From NCBI RefSeq assembly GCF_047511655.1, contig NC_133401.1, positions 15,532,001 through 15,596,000 on the forward strand: a stretch of DNA of 64,000 nucleotides, given 5' to 3'. Below the pieces are notes generated by a model that did not search any database, was not told where the DNA came from, and saw only the letters and a program-made list of their open reading frames with translations. This DNA is from Castor canadensis. Lineage: Eukaryota; Chordata; Mammalia; Rodentia; Castoridae. This document shows positions 1-10,445 of the stretch, one piece after another. Both the position numbers and the translations under genes were made by a program. The stretch's first letter is position 1. Each line of letters opens with the position of its first letter.

Positions 1-475
1 TCAGCTTCTGGAGGTAGCCACAAAAGTTTTTGTCGGTCAAGATCAAGAGGCTAAATGGGTGGGTGACAGAAAGATGAAAAGGAAAGTGGACCTCTTTGCA
101 GCAGCCCTTGCCAAACAGTCAGGTGGGCCCCAGCATGCTAATCCAGGCAGAGGCAGAAGCAATCACTGTGGATGGTGACTGGAGCCCCCAGGGTGCCCCT
201 GCCCTAAGGAGGAACTAGGACTGAATCAATGTGTCTACTGTCATCAGGAAGTGCATTGGAAGAATGAATCTGCCCAATGGGCAGGGACTCCCAGAAGGCC
301 CCCCAGACCAGAGGGAGAGGCCAAATTGTCAAGGGAAAATATCAGCTGGCCCAAAGGTAGGCTAGTCCTTGGAAGGAAAACCTGGTGGAACTGGCAGCCC
401 TGGAAGTCTATGAGGAGGTATAGACAGACTGGGCTCCATTCTACTTGGCCCACAAGAACCTATGGTCTGAATTAA
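1..475 (+). pseudogene. gag: ERV-A gag 3' end (capsid tail and nucleocapsid), broken
   Basis: The opening bases continue the capsid C-terminal helix region seen more fully in ERV-B (28118-28306), reading LLEVATKVF-like residues followed by a basic, Lys/Arg-rich stretch. A nucleocapsid zinc knuckle is visible at about 233-282 as C-VY-C-HQEV-H-WKNE, but the fourth ligand is Ser instead of Cys, so zinc binding would be lost. A TGA separates the basic region from the knuckle at about 177-179. The same Ser and the same stop are present in ERV-B, so both predate the duplication of this provirus. Confidence 0.8.
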
Positions 476-893
476 AATAGGGGGCCATCCCACTGATCTC
501 ATGGTAGACATGGGTGCGGAACATTCAGTTGTGACCCAACCAGTGGGCTCTCTTTCCAAAAAACATACAACCATTATCAGAGCTCCAAGGGACCAGGCCC
601 ACCACCCCTTCTTAGTGTCCAGATGATGCAATCTTGGAAGCCATGAAGTAAGGCATGAATTCCTTTATCTCCCTGATTGCCCTGTAGGCCTAATGGGAAG
701 GGACTTGTTATGTAAACTGAGGGCACAGATAACTTTTGATTCAGATGTCACAGCAGACTTCAAGTTGAGAGGACCTGAGGCAAAGGCTGTAATCCTCATG
801 ACTGCACAAGAAGAGGTATGCTGGGTCTATGCCCCTGAAGGAAGGCCTCCTGTAATTCCTGAGCTTCCCTTCAAGATTCCAGGTGTAGGCTGA
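476..893 (+). pseudogene. pro: ERV-A retroviral aspartic protease, active site altered
   Basis: The reading frame shows the retroviral protease fold signature: a flap-proximal strand and an active-site loop reading VDMGAEHSVV at about 504-533, and a C-terminal GRDLLCKL helix at about 697-720. The catalytic Asp-Thr/Ser-Gly triad is Asp-Met-Gly at 507-515, consistent with an ACG to ATG (CpG-type) change that should abolish activity. Stops and a frameshift at about 620-690 break the flap region. ERV-B carries the same Met. The enzyme would normally cleave Gag and Gag-Pol. Confidence 0.82.
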
Positions 894-2720
894 AGATAAT
901 CCTTCAGGTCTGGCCCAGAATGTGCCCCCCAGTAGTGGTGGAACTAAAGCAGGGAGCCACCGCAGTCAACCAAAAACAGTACTTCATCCCCCACAAGACC
1001 GAGGTAGGAATTCAAAAACACTTTGACAGACTCCTAAAATTTGGTATCCTCTGACTTTGCCAGTCATTCTGGACAACCCCTTATTACCTTTTCAGAAACG
1101 AGACCAAGGATTTCAGGACAGTTCAGGACCTCTGGGCAGTAAATTCAGCAACAGTCACTTTGCATCCCATAGTCCCAAATCCATACATGCTTTTAGGCCT
1201 TGTCCCAGATGAAGCAAAGATTTTTATCTGCCTAGATCTTAAGGATGCATTCTTCTGCATCTGCCTGGCCCCACACAGCCAGTCCATTTTTGCCTTCCAA
1301 TGAGAAAATCCCAATAATGGAGAAAAGGGGCAACTAACCTGGAATCAATTGCCACAAGGTTTCAAAAATTCTCCCACTATTTTCATAACTGCTTTGGCAT
1401 CCGACCTCAAAGCCTTCTCAGCCAACCAGCATGGCTCCACACTCCTCCAGTACATAGATGGCTTCCTGCTGGCTGGACCAACTAGGGAGAACTGTATAGG
1501 AGGGATGCACCTTCTCCTTTCTCTTTTATGGGAGGCAGGATACAAGGGAAACAGCCCAGATTTGCCAAAACACTGTCAAATACCTCAGCTTTCACCTATT
1601 CCAGGGACAATGCAGGCTCGGCCCTGAAAAGAAACAGGCTGTCTATTCCATCCCAGCCCCCATGACCCACCAGCAAATTACAGAGTTTTGGGGAGCTGCA
1701 GGTTTCTCCCAAATCTGGATCCCTAACTACTCCCTCTTGGCCAAACTCCTCTATGAAGCCACAAAGGCAGGGAGAATGGGAATCTTTAGTATGGGGGAGA
1801 CAACAAGAGAAAGCCTTTAAAGAAACTAAGAGGGCACTCACAAATGCCCCTGCTCTAGGCCTGCTGTATGTGATGAAGCCATTTTTCCTATATGCCCATG
1901 AGTGAAAGGGGATAGCTATTGGGGTCCTGAGTCAGCTACTAGGCTCCTGGCATTGTCCAGTGGCTTACTTGTCAAAACAACTTGATGCCATTTCCCAGGG
2001 CTGGCTGCCCTGTCTGCATGCCCTAGCAGCCACCACTGCCCTGGTGACAGAAGCAGACAAGCTTATCCTAGGACAAAAGTTCATGGTCTGAGTTCCCCAC
2101 TCCAACCTGACACTCATGGAGTATAAGGGAAATTATTGGCTGACCAACTCTCAGATGGTCAAGTACCAGAGGATGCTATGTGAAAACCCATGCATCTGGC
2201 TGGAGGTTGTTAAAATCATAGCCCACCCACAGTGTGACTGCTTAGAGGTTATGGATGAGGTTTTTTCTTGAGCCAGCCAGATCTAACTGATCAGCCTATT
2301 GGCAATCTGGACATTGAATATTTCACAGATGGCAGCAGCTTTGTCCAGGATGGCACATGCTTAGCCAGCTATGCAGTGGTGACTCTGGACTCAGACACTG
2401 TAGCCCACCAGTTGCCACTTGGATTTTCTGCACAAAAGACTGAACTTTTCACTCTCATGCAGGCACTCCACTTCACTTCAGGTGTTTGGGTAAATGCCTA
2501 CACTGACTCTAAATATGCCTTCATAACCATTCATGTCTATTGAGCCTTATTTAGAGAAAGGGGACTCATTAGCTTGGGAGGAAAAAGTATCAAATATGGA
2601 CAGGAACTCCTCAAACTGCTAGACACTGTGTGGGCCCCTAAAATGGTGGTAGTTATATACTGCCGAGGGCACCAAAAAAGGACATGGAACAATTGCTCAG
2701 GGAAACTGGAAAGCTGACAG
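894..2720 (+). pseudogene. pol: ERV-A reverse transcriptase and RNase H, broken
   Basis: RT fingers and palm are recognisable, including LDLKDAFF at about 1231-1254 (first catalytic Asp) and LPQGFKNSP at about 1348-1374. The catalytic Y-x-D-D box reads Y-I-D-G at 1451-1462, so one metal-binding Asp is lost. In-frame stops occur, including one in the 'FAFQ*EN' stretch at about 1302, and the frame breaks after about 1625. RNase H follows at 2290-2545 with YFTDGSS, the Glu of QKTEL and YTDSKYAF in place; its C-terminal end is frameshifted. ERV-B has this box as Y-I-Y-G, so the two copies decayed separately here. Confidence 0.88.
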
Positions 2721-4050
2721 AGAGGTCAAGCAAGCATCCCTAATGAGTGGACCAGCCCCAACTGTCCTGACAGCTGTCTTGTTCCCATGCCCCTTAGCTG
2801 AATGGGACCCATGGTACACACCACAAGAGCAGGCTTGGTTTAAGACTGAGCAGGGAAATTTTCTACTGGATGGATGGTGGAAGTTTGCTGATGGCCACCT
2901 TGCCATATCTGAGTCACTGCCTCCTACATTTGTCAAGCAGTTCCATGAAGGAATTCATTCAGGGAAAACAGCCCTCGAGACCACCTTGGCCCAGCACTTT
3001 TATGTCCCCAAACTCTCCACGGTAAGTAAGGTAATTTGTGAATGATGTAGCCTGTCAAAAAACAACCCCCAGCAAGGGCCCAGGGCATCTCCTCAGGTGC
3101 AGAGCATTGGTGGAGTTCCTCTTGAAAACTTGATCATGGACTTCACTGAAATGCTGCAACCTTGGGGATGCAAATATCTGTTAGTGTTTGGCTCTACCTT
3201 CTCAGGATGGGTTGAAGCCTTCCCCACACAACTGAAAAGGCCCAGGAGGTGGCCAGATGTCTACTAAAGGATATCATCCCTCAGTTTGGAATATATGTGT
3301 CTATTGTGTCAGATAATGGGCCAGCCTTTGTGGCCAAGGTGGTACAGCTGATGGCTAAGGGCTTAGGAATCATCTGCTGGTTGCAAATGGCCTACCACCC
3401 CCAGAGTTCAGGGAAAGTGGAGTGCATGAATAGAACTCTGAAATTACATTTGGGAAAACTGTGTCAGGAGACACATCTGTAGTGGGATCAACTACTGCCC
3501 ATAGCATTCCTAAGGATTAGGTCTAGTACCAAGAAGCAGACAGGGCTCTTACCCTTTGAAGTCCTTTATGGATGCCTACCCCCCTTTATAAAGGTATATG
3601 GAGGAACCTCAAAGAAATAGGTGACCTCACTATTTCTGCAACAGATGCAGGCCCTAGGGTTGACTCTGTCAAAGATCAATGACTGGGCCTGGGAGAGACT
3701 TCCTGTCAGCCTGACACCTCCCACACACCCTTACAGACCAGGGGATGCCATCTTGGTAAAGGAATGGAATATCCAGCCATTAACGCCTCATTGGAGAGGT
3801 TCTTTTGTTGTTATTTTGTCTACCCCTACTGCAGTTAAAGTAGCAGAGATTGTTCCTTGGATCCACCACAGCCAAGTAAAGCCAATCTCTTTCCAGTGGG
3901 AGTGCATCCCTGATCTGTCTTTGCCATGCAAGATCAGCCTCCAGAACATCTGTGCTCTTCCTTGGCAGGACCCACCTTCCTGGGAAACAACAGAGAACCT
4001 CAGACGGTGGAATGACAGCCCTACTCTAGTCACTCTGGAAGATGACTAGT
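2721..4050 (+). pseudogene. pol: ERV-A integrase, broken
   Basis: The HHCC zinc domain is visible as FHEGIHSG (two His, about 2940-2965) and a Cys pair at about 3038-3050 that has a TGA between the cysteines. The catalytic core shows the first Asp in IMDFTEM (about 3136), the second in VSDNGPAF (about 3308-3332) and the Glu in SSGKVECMN (about 3406-3432). A frameshift at about 3230 and a TAG at about 3481 interrupt the core. The C-terminal DNA-binding domain reads open from 3621 to 4049 and ends in LVTLEDD. Integrase would insert viral cDNA into chromosomes; this copy cannot be functional. Confidence 0.85.
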
Positions 4051-5430
4051 CTATGCATGGCAGAAGGTGAGGAGTCATCGTCTTCCCCCTCCGGGGATGG
4101 ATCTTTTCCTTGAGTTAAATTTAATCAGTCCCTTGCTCAGGAACCCCAGATCTCAAACTGTGACTTATGAATGCATACTACTTGGGCAAGAAGTGTTGTC
4201 ACCAGGACTTTGATTTTCCATACTTGCTATTCCTGTGCAGGCTCTGTCATCAGGTCATGCACTCACTACCATACCACCTATTTGGTGAGTTCCCATGGTG
4301 ATCGGCATATCTGCTTCAACCCCACCTACCACCTACCACCCTTGGAAACAATGGTTAAAGATCAGGAGCATCCACAACCCTGGGAACCTCATCACCCATA
4401 CCCAGGTGTCTAACCCTGATAAACCAGTGTCAATGTTCTTTGATGCATGTGCAGCCATAGACCAAGGTGGATGTGGAGGTACAGGCTGTGGCTGTGGGGG
4501 CCTAGCTTGGGAAAGAGCCTATACATCAAGTGATAAGTATATGTGCCAGGGGGACACCTCTTGGCCGTGTGATGATGTGAGTTCTTATTATCGCCCTTAC
4601 TAGAGTTGTGTTTCAACTCCAATACATGGCAAAGGGCAAAACACACAGCCCTCCTTCACAAGGGGACAGCTGCCACTGACTGTACCCCTGGCACTTGTAA
4701 CTTGTAAATTTCACTGTACTCAAGCCCTCTGATTGGAAACAGGGACATACAATTAGTATAAGTATAGCTGGAAAGGGCCTTGACTCCGGGTCTCTGATGT
4801 ACCTCAAATTAGAAACTGTTACCCATGAGAGTTCCTCATACTAAGTCTTTCATTCTTTTTATGAGGAAATGCAGAGTGAGTTCCCTGTATCTGACAAGAC
4901 CAAAAACTTGTTCCTCTCATTGCGAGACTATTGCCCACACACTGAATGTAACTTCATGCTATGTTTGTGGAGGAACCAACTTGGGAGACCACTGGCCATG
5001 GGAAGCAAGGGAGCTAGACCCACCAGTGCTCTTTAAGGAGATCACATTCCCCAATGACAGGAAAAGCTCCTAAAACCTTCTATCATTGGGAATTACTGTA
5101 TCTCCTGCCCAAAAGGCTGGTTCTCTCCCCCGGTATGGGATTTAACTAGTTTAGGACAGTTTTACAATGGCACCACTCAATGGTGGGGAACTCCGAACCA
5201 CACAGAACCAGAGCCCTACCCATTGGCCAACTTCTCTGCTCTGCTCTCTTACAGCAAACATAAATTAGCAAGTTCCCAGGGACTATATTGGATCTGTGGG
5301 AAGCAAGCTTATATGGTGCTACCCAGCAGCTGGTTTGAGTCTTGCGTGTTGGGCACAATCAGGCCATCCTTCTTGCTCCCCCTCAGACAAGGTGAAAATC
5401 TGGGAGTTCCCATATATGAAGAGAGGTTAA
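4051..5430 (+). pseudogene. env: ERV-A envelope surface subunit, broken
   Basis: Downstream of integrase, at the usual env position, are Cys-rich fragments. 4171-4413 reads with a CYSCAGS motif and 4295-4603 with a Gly/Cys-rich run near GGCGGTGCGCGG. Stops and shifts break it into pieces of 60-102 residues. Assignment to the surface subunit rests on position (between integrase and the transmembrane subunit) and cysteine content. ERV-B matches to about 4770 (32900 in that copy) and then stops. Confidence 0.65.
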
Positions 5431-6075
5431 ATAGACAAAAGCGGGGTGACTTACAAATTGGCAATTGGAATGATAGAGTGGCCACCCAAGCAAATCATCC
5501 ATACTATAGTCCTCCCACTTGGGCAGAAGACAGATCTGGTGCTACTGCACCCCAATTTATATGCTCAACTGCATCATCAGGCTGCAGGCTGTTGTCGAAA
5601 TGATAACTAATGAAACCGCAAGAGCTCTCAATTTGCTGGCAAAACAAAGCACTAAAATCACAATGCTAGCTATCAAATCCTCTTACCTGCTTGTTTCTGA
5701 GGAGGGAAGTTTGTGGAAAATTTAACCTAAGCAACTGCTGCTTACAGATTGATGATGAAGGGAAGGTCATAGAAGAAATCACAAACAGAATGAGGAAAAT
5801 TGCCGTGTCCCCATCCAGACTTGGAAAGGATAGAATCCCAATGACCTGGTTGGAGGATGGTTCTCTGCCATAGGTAGATTCAAAACCCTGATAGGGGAAT
5901 GGGCCTTATCCTGGGATCATGTTTAATATTACCCTGCCTGGTTCTCTTAGTATTACAGTCAAGCAGGACTACTATGGAGGACACTATGGAAAGAAAAATG
6001 GCTGCTCGTACAATGATGCTATGGAAATATAAACCTCTAAATCAGGATGATGCTCTTTGACCCTAGGTGGGTCTG
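5431..6075 (+). pseudogene. env: ERV-A envelope transmembrane subunit, broken
   Basis: A basic RQKR furin-type cleavage motif at 5433-5444 marks the surface/transmembrane boundary. After it come a heptad-rich helix (LLAKQSTKI region, 5620-5665) and the disulphide loop [10 protein letters not shown] at about 5707-5740, with Cys then seven residues then Cys-Cys. A frameshift lies between the helix and the loop. A hydrophobic anchor follows at about 5890-5960 and a short cytoplasmic tail ends near 6060. The subunit would mediate membrane fusion; in this copy the frame is broken several times. Confidence 0.75.
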
Positions 6076-6081
6076 AGCATC

Positions 6082-6095
6082 AAAGGAGGGAATAA
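6082..6095 (+). other. Polypurine tract of ERV-A
   Basis: A purine-only run, aaaggagggaataa, directly abuts the TG that opens the LTR. This is the standard plus-strand DNA primer site of retroviruses. The equivalent tract of ERV-D is at 50101-50114 on the other strand. Confidence 0.8.
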
Positions 6096-6452
6096 TGTAG
6101 CAGGGAGGAGAGTCAGAAAAGATAGCAGGCAAGTCTTTGTTCTGATAATGTGGAAGGGGGGAAGGGGATGGCATTGCAGGGAGATAAAACTTAAAGACTC
6201 TAAGCATAATGGTCACATAGCACGGGCGGGGGGGGGCGTAAAGCAGCCAATACAGTTGCATGCAGCCATATATGGGTTAAACTTTGCTTTTTGTTTATGT
6301 AACCTGCTTGCAAGGGTATATAAGGTGAGACCCCTTCGTTCTCAGTGCTCAGTCTTTGGACTCAAGTTTGATGAGTCTGTGCCAACACAATAAAACTGCT
6401 TCCTGCTGACTTGCCTCAGTGTCGTGTGTCTCTGTTCAAGATTCCTGCAACA
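6096..6452 (+). mobile_element. 3' LTR of ERV-A
   Basis: Runs from tgtagcaggg to cctgcaaca (TG...CA ends), 357 bp. A TATA box (tatataa, 6317-6323) and a polyadenylation signal (aataaa, 6389-6394) lie in the expected U3/R order. It aligns along its length with the 5' LTR of ERV-B (25764-26118), at an identity I judge to be 80-85%. The base pairs immediately downstream, AACT at 6453-6456, equal those immediately upstream of the ERV-B 5' LTR. Confidence 0.92.
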
Positions 6453-7254
6453 AACTAAGCAATGGCACTAATACCTATGTAATGGGCATTCCTTGGAGCT
6501 CAAGCTAGCATTCTAAGGATGGGATCACTATTTAGTGCACCTGTTATCAAAAAATCCTACCTAATCCATCATTATTTTGCTGACAGTACCTTAACATCCA
6601 AAATAATATGTATTTCTGCTTTCTATTGGTATCAATATAAAATATCTTTGCATTGGCTGGTATATCTTCATGGTCATACTTTTTACCTTAAGACTTCTCT
6701 CCCCATTGCCTGTGAGGACTTGAGTCTTTTTATAGGTGTAGAAAAATTAGAGAAATGGAGGCAAAACTTAAGGATCTAATTCCTTGCAAGGAGACCATCT
6801 TAGGGCAGGTCACTATATGTTCTTCAATCAAAGGGAGACCTACTTTAGAGGAAGAAAGATAAATTTAGAGATCAATGTTCTCAGCCTTGTTGGAATCTGC
6901 TCATATGTTCCCATCCTAATTTTTAAGCATTCCACGCCTTCCTGTTGATATCCTGATAGCCTACTGGTAAGACTCTACAAGTCCAGCACAATAAAATAAA
7001 ATGCTCTACAAATCTGTGAATTCAGTATTACCATTCGGTCACTGACTTTGATGTTGGGTACCTTTTTCTGAAAAAAAAATGCTAATATATAAGCATCCCC
7101 TAAAATGTTTATAGGCAACCATGCTCAAAATTAAGATAGGAAAATATCTCAAAGGCCAAAACTAGAAAACTTGAGTCCATAATGGCAAGTGGAAGTGGAA
7201 GCTTAATAGCCACAAAGGCCAAGGGAGTGAGATATACAGCTAGTTTAATTTCTT
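6453..7254. other. Unassigned intergenic sequence
   Basis: AT-rich DNA with no convincing reading frame or repeat. The 86-codon open frame at 6519-6779 has no recognisable motif and is likely chance. Confidence 0.5.
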
Positions 7255-7372
7255 TACTAACTTATTCAAGCCAGGATCTCAATTATGTTACACAGGCTGA
7301 TTTTGAATTCCTGGCTCAAGTGAGTGATCCTTCCACCTCAGCCTCCTGAGTAGCTAAAGCTACAAGTGCACA
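7255..7372 (-). repeat. B1/Alu-like (7SL-derived) SINE
   Basis: Reads in reverse orientation: 'cctcagcctcctgagtagct', 'ggctcaagtgagtgatcc' and the 'caggatctcaattatgtt' A-box side are all reverse complements of the 7SL-derived SINE consensus. Confidence 0.7.
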
Positions 7373-7639
7373 CGTGCTCCTAGAAATTTAACCTTGAGTG
7401 TAGATGGGAGCAAAACCTATGCGCATTAGGAGTGAACAGTGAGCAACCCAATACTACAAATGAAACAGCAGTTTTCTTTCACTGGCTGTAAAGAAGTAGG
7501 TAGTCCCAGTTGCTGTTGCCACTTTGGGACCAACCTAAAGGCCAATGTCAATCAGAAGGGGAAACATGACAATCAAAAGCAAACTATTTGGAATTCTGAC
7601 TAAACCTTAGATTGAATGTCTAAGACCTGTGCTAAGATC

Positions 7640-7840
7640 TTTTCAATCATGAGAGACAAATCATTTTGGCTTAACACAGAGGTCAAACAGTTTACACAAA
7701 GGGCCAGAATGTAAATATTTTAGATTTTGTGGGCCATGTTTGTCATAACTAAACACTCACTTCAGCAAGTAAGCAGCCATAGATACATAAAGTAGCACTG
7801 TTATATTTCAATAAAGCTCTTAAATGCAGTGTGCCAACCC
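7640..7840 (+). repeat. hAT-Charlie-type non-autonomous DNA transposon remnant
   Basis: Contains 'aaagggccagaatgtaaata', 'ttttgtgggccatg', 'aagcagccatagata' and a 'caataaagctcttaaa' end, which match a common mammalian hAT fossil family. A second copy of the same family is at about 24370-24500. I do not name the subfamily. Confidence 0.55.
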
Positions 7841-7859
7841 TACCTACAAATTACCTTGA

Positions 7860-8500
7860 GAGCTGGTTAGCTAGCTTGACAGTGAACACACAAAACATCA
7901 AAGGCCCAGGATTTCTGATATCTAACACAATTTGAGGTAAAAATAGCATGTGAAAGTGTGACCCAGGAATCCACAGGAAATTGTGGAAACTTCCCATATG
8001 TGTGTATATATATGTGTTTATACATATATGCGTGTGTACATACAGATAATAGATAGATATAGCTAGATAAGGTAAGACAGATCTTTATCCTTTGCTGAGT
8101 AAAGTCCTTTAACCAAATAAGCTTTAAACACCATCGAAATGTATAAGAAATTGTCTCCAATCTTGCTTGGTAACTGCATTGCTCCCATCATTAGACTCCA
8201 CTGGCATCATGCCGTTCCCTACCTATACGTATGTTTTCTTCGTCCACATCAAATTTTACCTCCAAAACTTGTTTCCACTTACTTATTTCTCTTCAGGGTT
8301 TACCCTCACTCTGTTACTTTATAAACAACTTTTTTCACTATTCCTTTTTTCCATGGCTCAATTCTTTTTTGCCATAGTGTCTGGAAAGACTTGGCTGCTC
8401 AACTACCACCCCCCCAACAAAACCAAGCCCTTGAAAGGACAAGTCAGTGTCATGGGCTATTGGTTTATCCAGTGACAAGGCTTGTCAAGACCTAGGATGC
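7860..8500. other. Unassigned intergenic sequence with TG/TA-rich tract
   Basis: No gene seen. A variable TA/TG-rich simple-sequence stretch lies at about 7995-8065. Open frames here (61 to 102 codons) have no motif and overlap on both strands. Confidence 0.5.
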
Positions 8501-8502
8501 AT

Positions 8503-8640
8503 TGATAGCACGGTGGTGCACGCATGTAATTCCAACAGAGGCTGAGACAGGAGGACCAAGAATTTGACACCAGCCTAGGATACACAGCAAGACCCTGTCT
8601 CAATAAAACAACCAACCAACCAACCCAAAGCACAACACCA
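8503..8640 (+). repeat. B1-like SINE
   Basis: Sense orientation: 'cacggtggtgcacgcatgta', 'ggaggaccaagaatttgaca', 'ccagcctaggatacacagca', 'agaccctgtctca' and an A-rich tail. Confidence 0.75.
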
Positions 8641-8649
8641 AAATCCTAG

Positions 8650-9960
8650 GATGCATTAATCCCTACTGCTGGAATTATACTAAAATTCTAGGTGCATGGG
8701 ATTCATGCCCAAGGAGATTAAAATGCATTATATATTCAAATGCAAACATATATTCATACTTGCCAATTATCTTTCTTTGAACAACTATCCAATTTTTCCT
8801 TTTTATAATTCATTTCCATTCCTTAAATTTGGCCTTGTATGGCTTATGATCCTTTAATCTCAAGAGATTAATATAGTCTTAGTAATTTTTCAAATTATAC
8901 TTTAGGTAGTTTTATTACCTATTTCAACATAAAAATTAGTGTTTTGGAGTAAAAATGGATGCTCACTGGAAAAAATTAAACACAGAAGTTAAATGTGGAA
9001 AACTCCTGAAGACTCTTATCAGGATTTACATATGTGTGAGAAAGATGTCACCCATGATTTCATGCCCATTCACTCACATGTACACATGAGTTGAAGGCAG
9101 GTGAAGCCCCTAAACTACATTAAACTGTTATTCTTCTATTGTCATAACTTGACCATCATTTTAATGAATCCATGTTATTGCAGGAATATGAAAAATCTTA
9201 AATTCCTAAATGAAACATGACATTATACCCCATGTGCATTTTGTTAAAATAAAAAATAAATTCGTACTAAGTACTTCTCAGCAACATCATTAATATATTA
9301 CTTACCTATTTGAATCTTCTACGTTTCTACTCTATGATTTCCAGATAAAAGGAATGCATTCACTATTCTGATTTATACTAACTCCTGTTCCAAAAGTATT
9401 TTATTCACTCCCACCTTGAGGAAAAAGTGAGTCATTTGTGCCCCAACAAGCCAAAGAATTTGATGGAACTTCTCCAATTCTACCACTGACTTTTTGTCCT
9501 TGGGTAGGGAAAGGAAGAATATGGGGCAAAGATCTTGACAATCTATTGCAAATAAGCTCTACCTAAAAAAACAATGCTAAACCCTCATAAGGCAATCATG
9601 TCAAAGCATGGATGAAAATGTGGAGAAAAAGAAAAAGATCAAGTCAACATTCACAATGAAATGTTAGTCACTAGTAACCTTTTCTGACGCATACACCTCT
9701 GCCTTAACAGTGTTGAAAAATAATCAGCAGTGTAGTAGGTAGTATCCTGTTAATGCAAGATTAACAAAATTCATTTTTCAGCAATACTGTCACAAAAGAC
9801 AACCAACTCTCTACTGTATTAAATCAATGGAAAATTAGGCAAAGTCCAAGAAGACTGGACCCAACTTGGTAAAAAAGCCTGGGAGAAGATAGGTGCTAAT
9901 CATAACAGGGCAATGCCAAATTAATATTACAGACTGCAGCACTGAGCGGCTTTCTACATT
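8650..9960. other. Unassigned sequence downstream of the zinc-finger gene
   Basis: AT-rich, no open frame of note and no repeat I can name. It lies beyond the proposed 3' end of the ZNF226 transcript. Confidence 0.5.
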
Positions 9961-9967
9961 TCAACTA

Positions 9968-9973
9968 TTTATT
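9968..9973 (-). promoter_or_regulatory. ZNF226: Candidate poly(A) signal of ZNF226
   Basis: An AATAAA hexamer on the minus strand lies about 475 bases past the ZNF226 stop codon. It is the first canonical hexamer I noticed downstream, but the actual cleavage site cannot be proved from sequence alone. Confidence 0.35.
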
Positions 9974-10074
9974 CCCTTGAATCAATTTTTCAAGTTCCTA
10001 GATTTCCTGTTCTGAATATAAATTTATAATATACTGGAGGTGACCTCAACAGTTTAAATGTTACACATTTCTCC

Positions 10075-10220
10075 ACTTATTAACTAAACAAATATTAAGC
10101 AACTCTTGGATCCTTGGCCGTGTTGAGATAATATAGTCAGCAGTGAACAAAACCTCTGCCTTACAGTTATCATTGTAGTGGACACCATAGCATGCCTGTG
10201 ATACTTCTGCAAAAACCCTG
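10075..10220 (+). repeat. L2/MIR-like 3' end fragment
   Basis: The stretch 'aacaaatattaagcaactct' ... 'cagtgaacaaaacctctgcc' resembles the L2 3' end. Old and short. Confidence 0.45.
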
Positions 10221-10445
10221 GTGAAACTCATCCTTCTCAAGGTCTCTCCTCTGAGTAACATTTGAGAAAGAACAAGGCTCTAATGAAAGCCTTCTCATAC
10301 CAATGAGAAGAGTTCTCTGCTGTGTACCCTAAACCACTGAACCATGAGGAGCACTGGCTGAAAGACTTTAGTAAAACATAACTATTTTTCTGCTGAGACA
10401 TGATGATGAAAAGAATTCACATGACACTTGAGTCTTCAAAAAAAG

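Larger units (their letters stand above)
1..6452 (+). mobile_element. ERV-A: class I endogenous retrovirus, 3' part with 3' LTR
   Basis: Decayed gammaretrovirus-like provirus in the order gag end, protease, RT, RNase H, integrase, env, polypurine tract, LTR. The 5' part lies outside the window. Positions 1 to about 4770 match 28129 to about 32900 (ERV-B) at roughly 98% identity by eye, with offsets between 28110 and 28142 that mark small indels. Every gene carries stops or frameshifts, so it is a fossil without coding capacity. Class I is supported by the single CCHC-like knuckle, the protease and RT style, and the 4-bp flanking duplication proposed in the findings. Confidence 0.95.

Noticed and set aside
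250-475. The 74-codon frame conserved between ERV-A and ERV-B as a new small gene
   Set aside because: Conservation is explained by recent duplication; the frame is the nucleocapsid/linker portion of gag.
4171-4603. The Cys/Gly-rich frames as a secreted host cysteine-rich protein
   Set aside because: They lie exactly at the env position of ERV-A, are repeated in ERV-B at 32310-32735, and are broken by stops.
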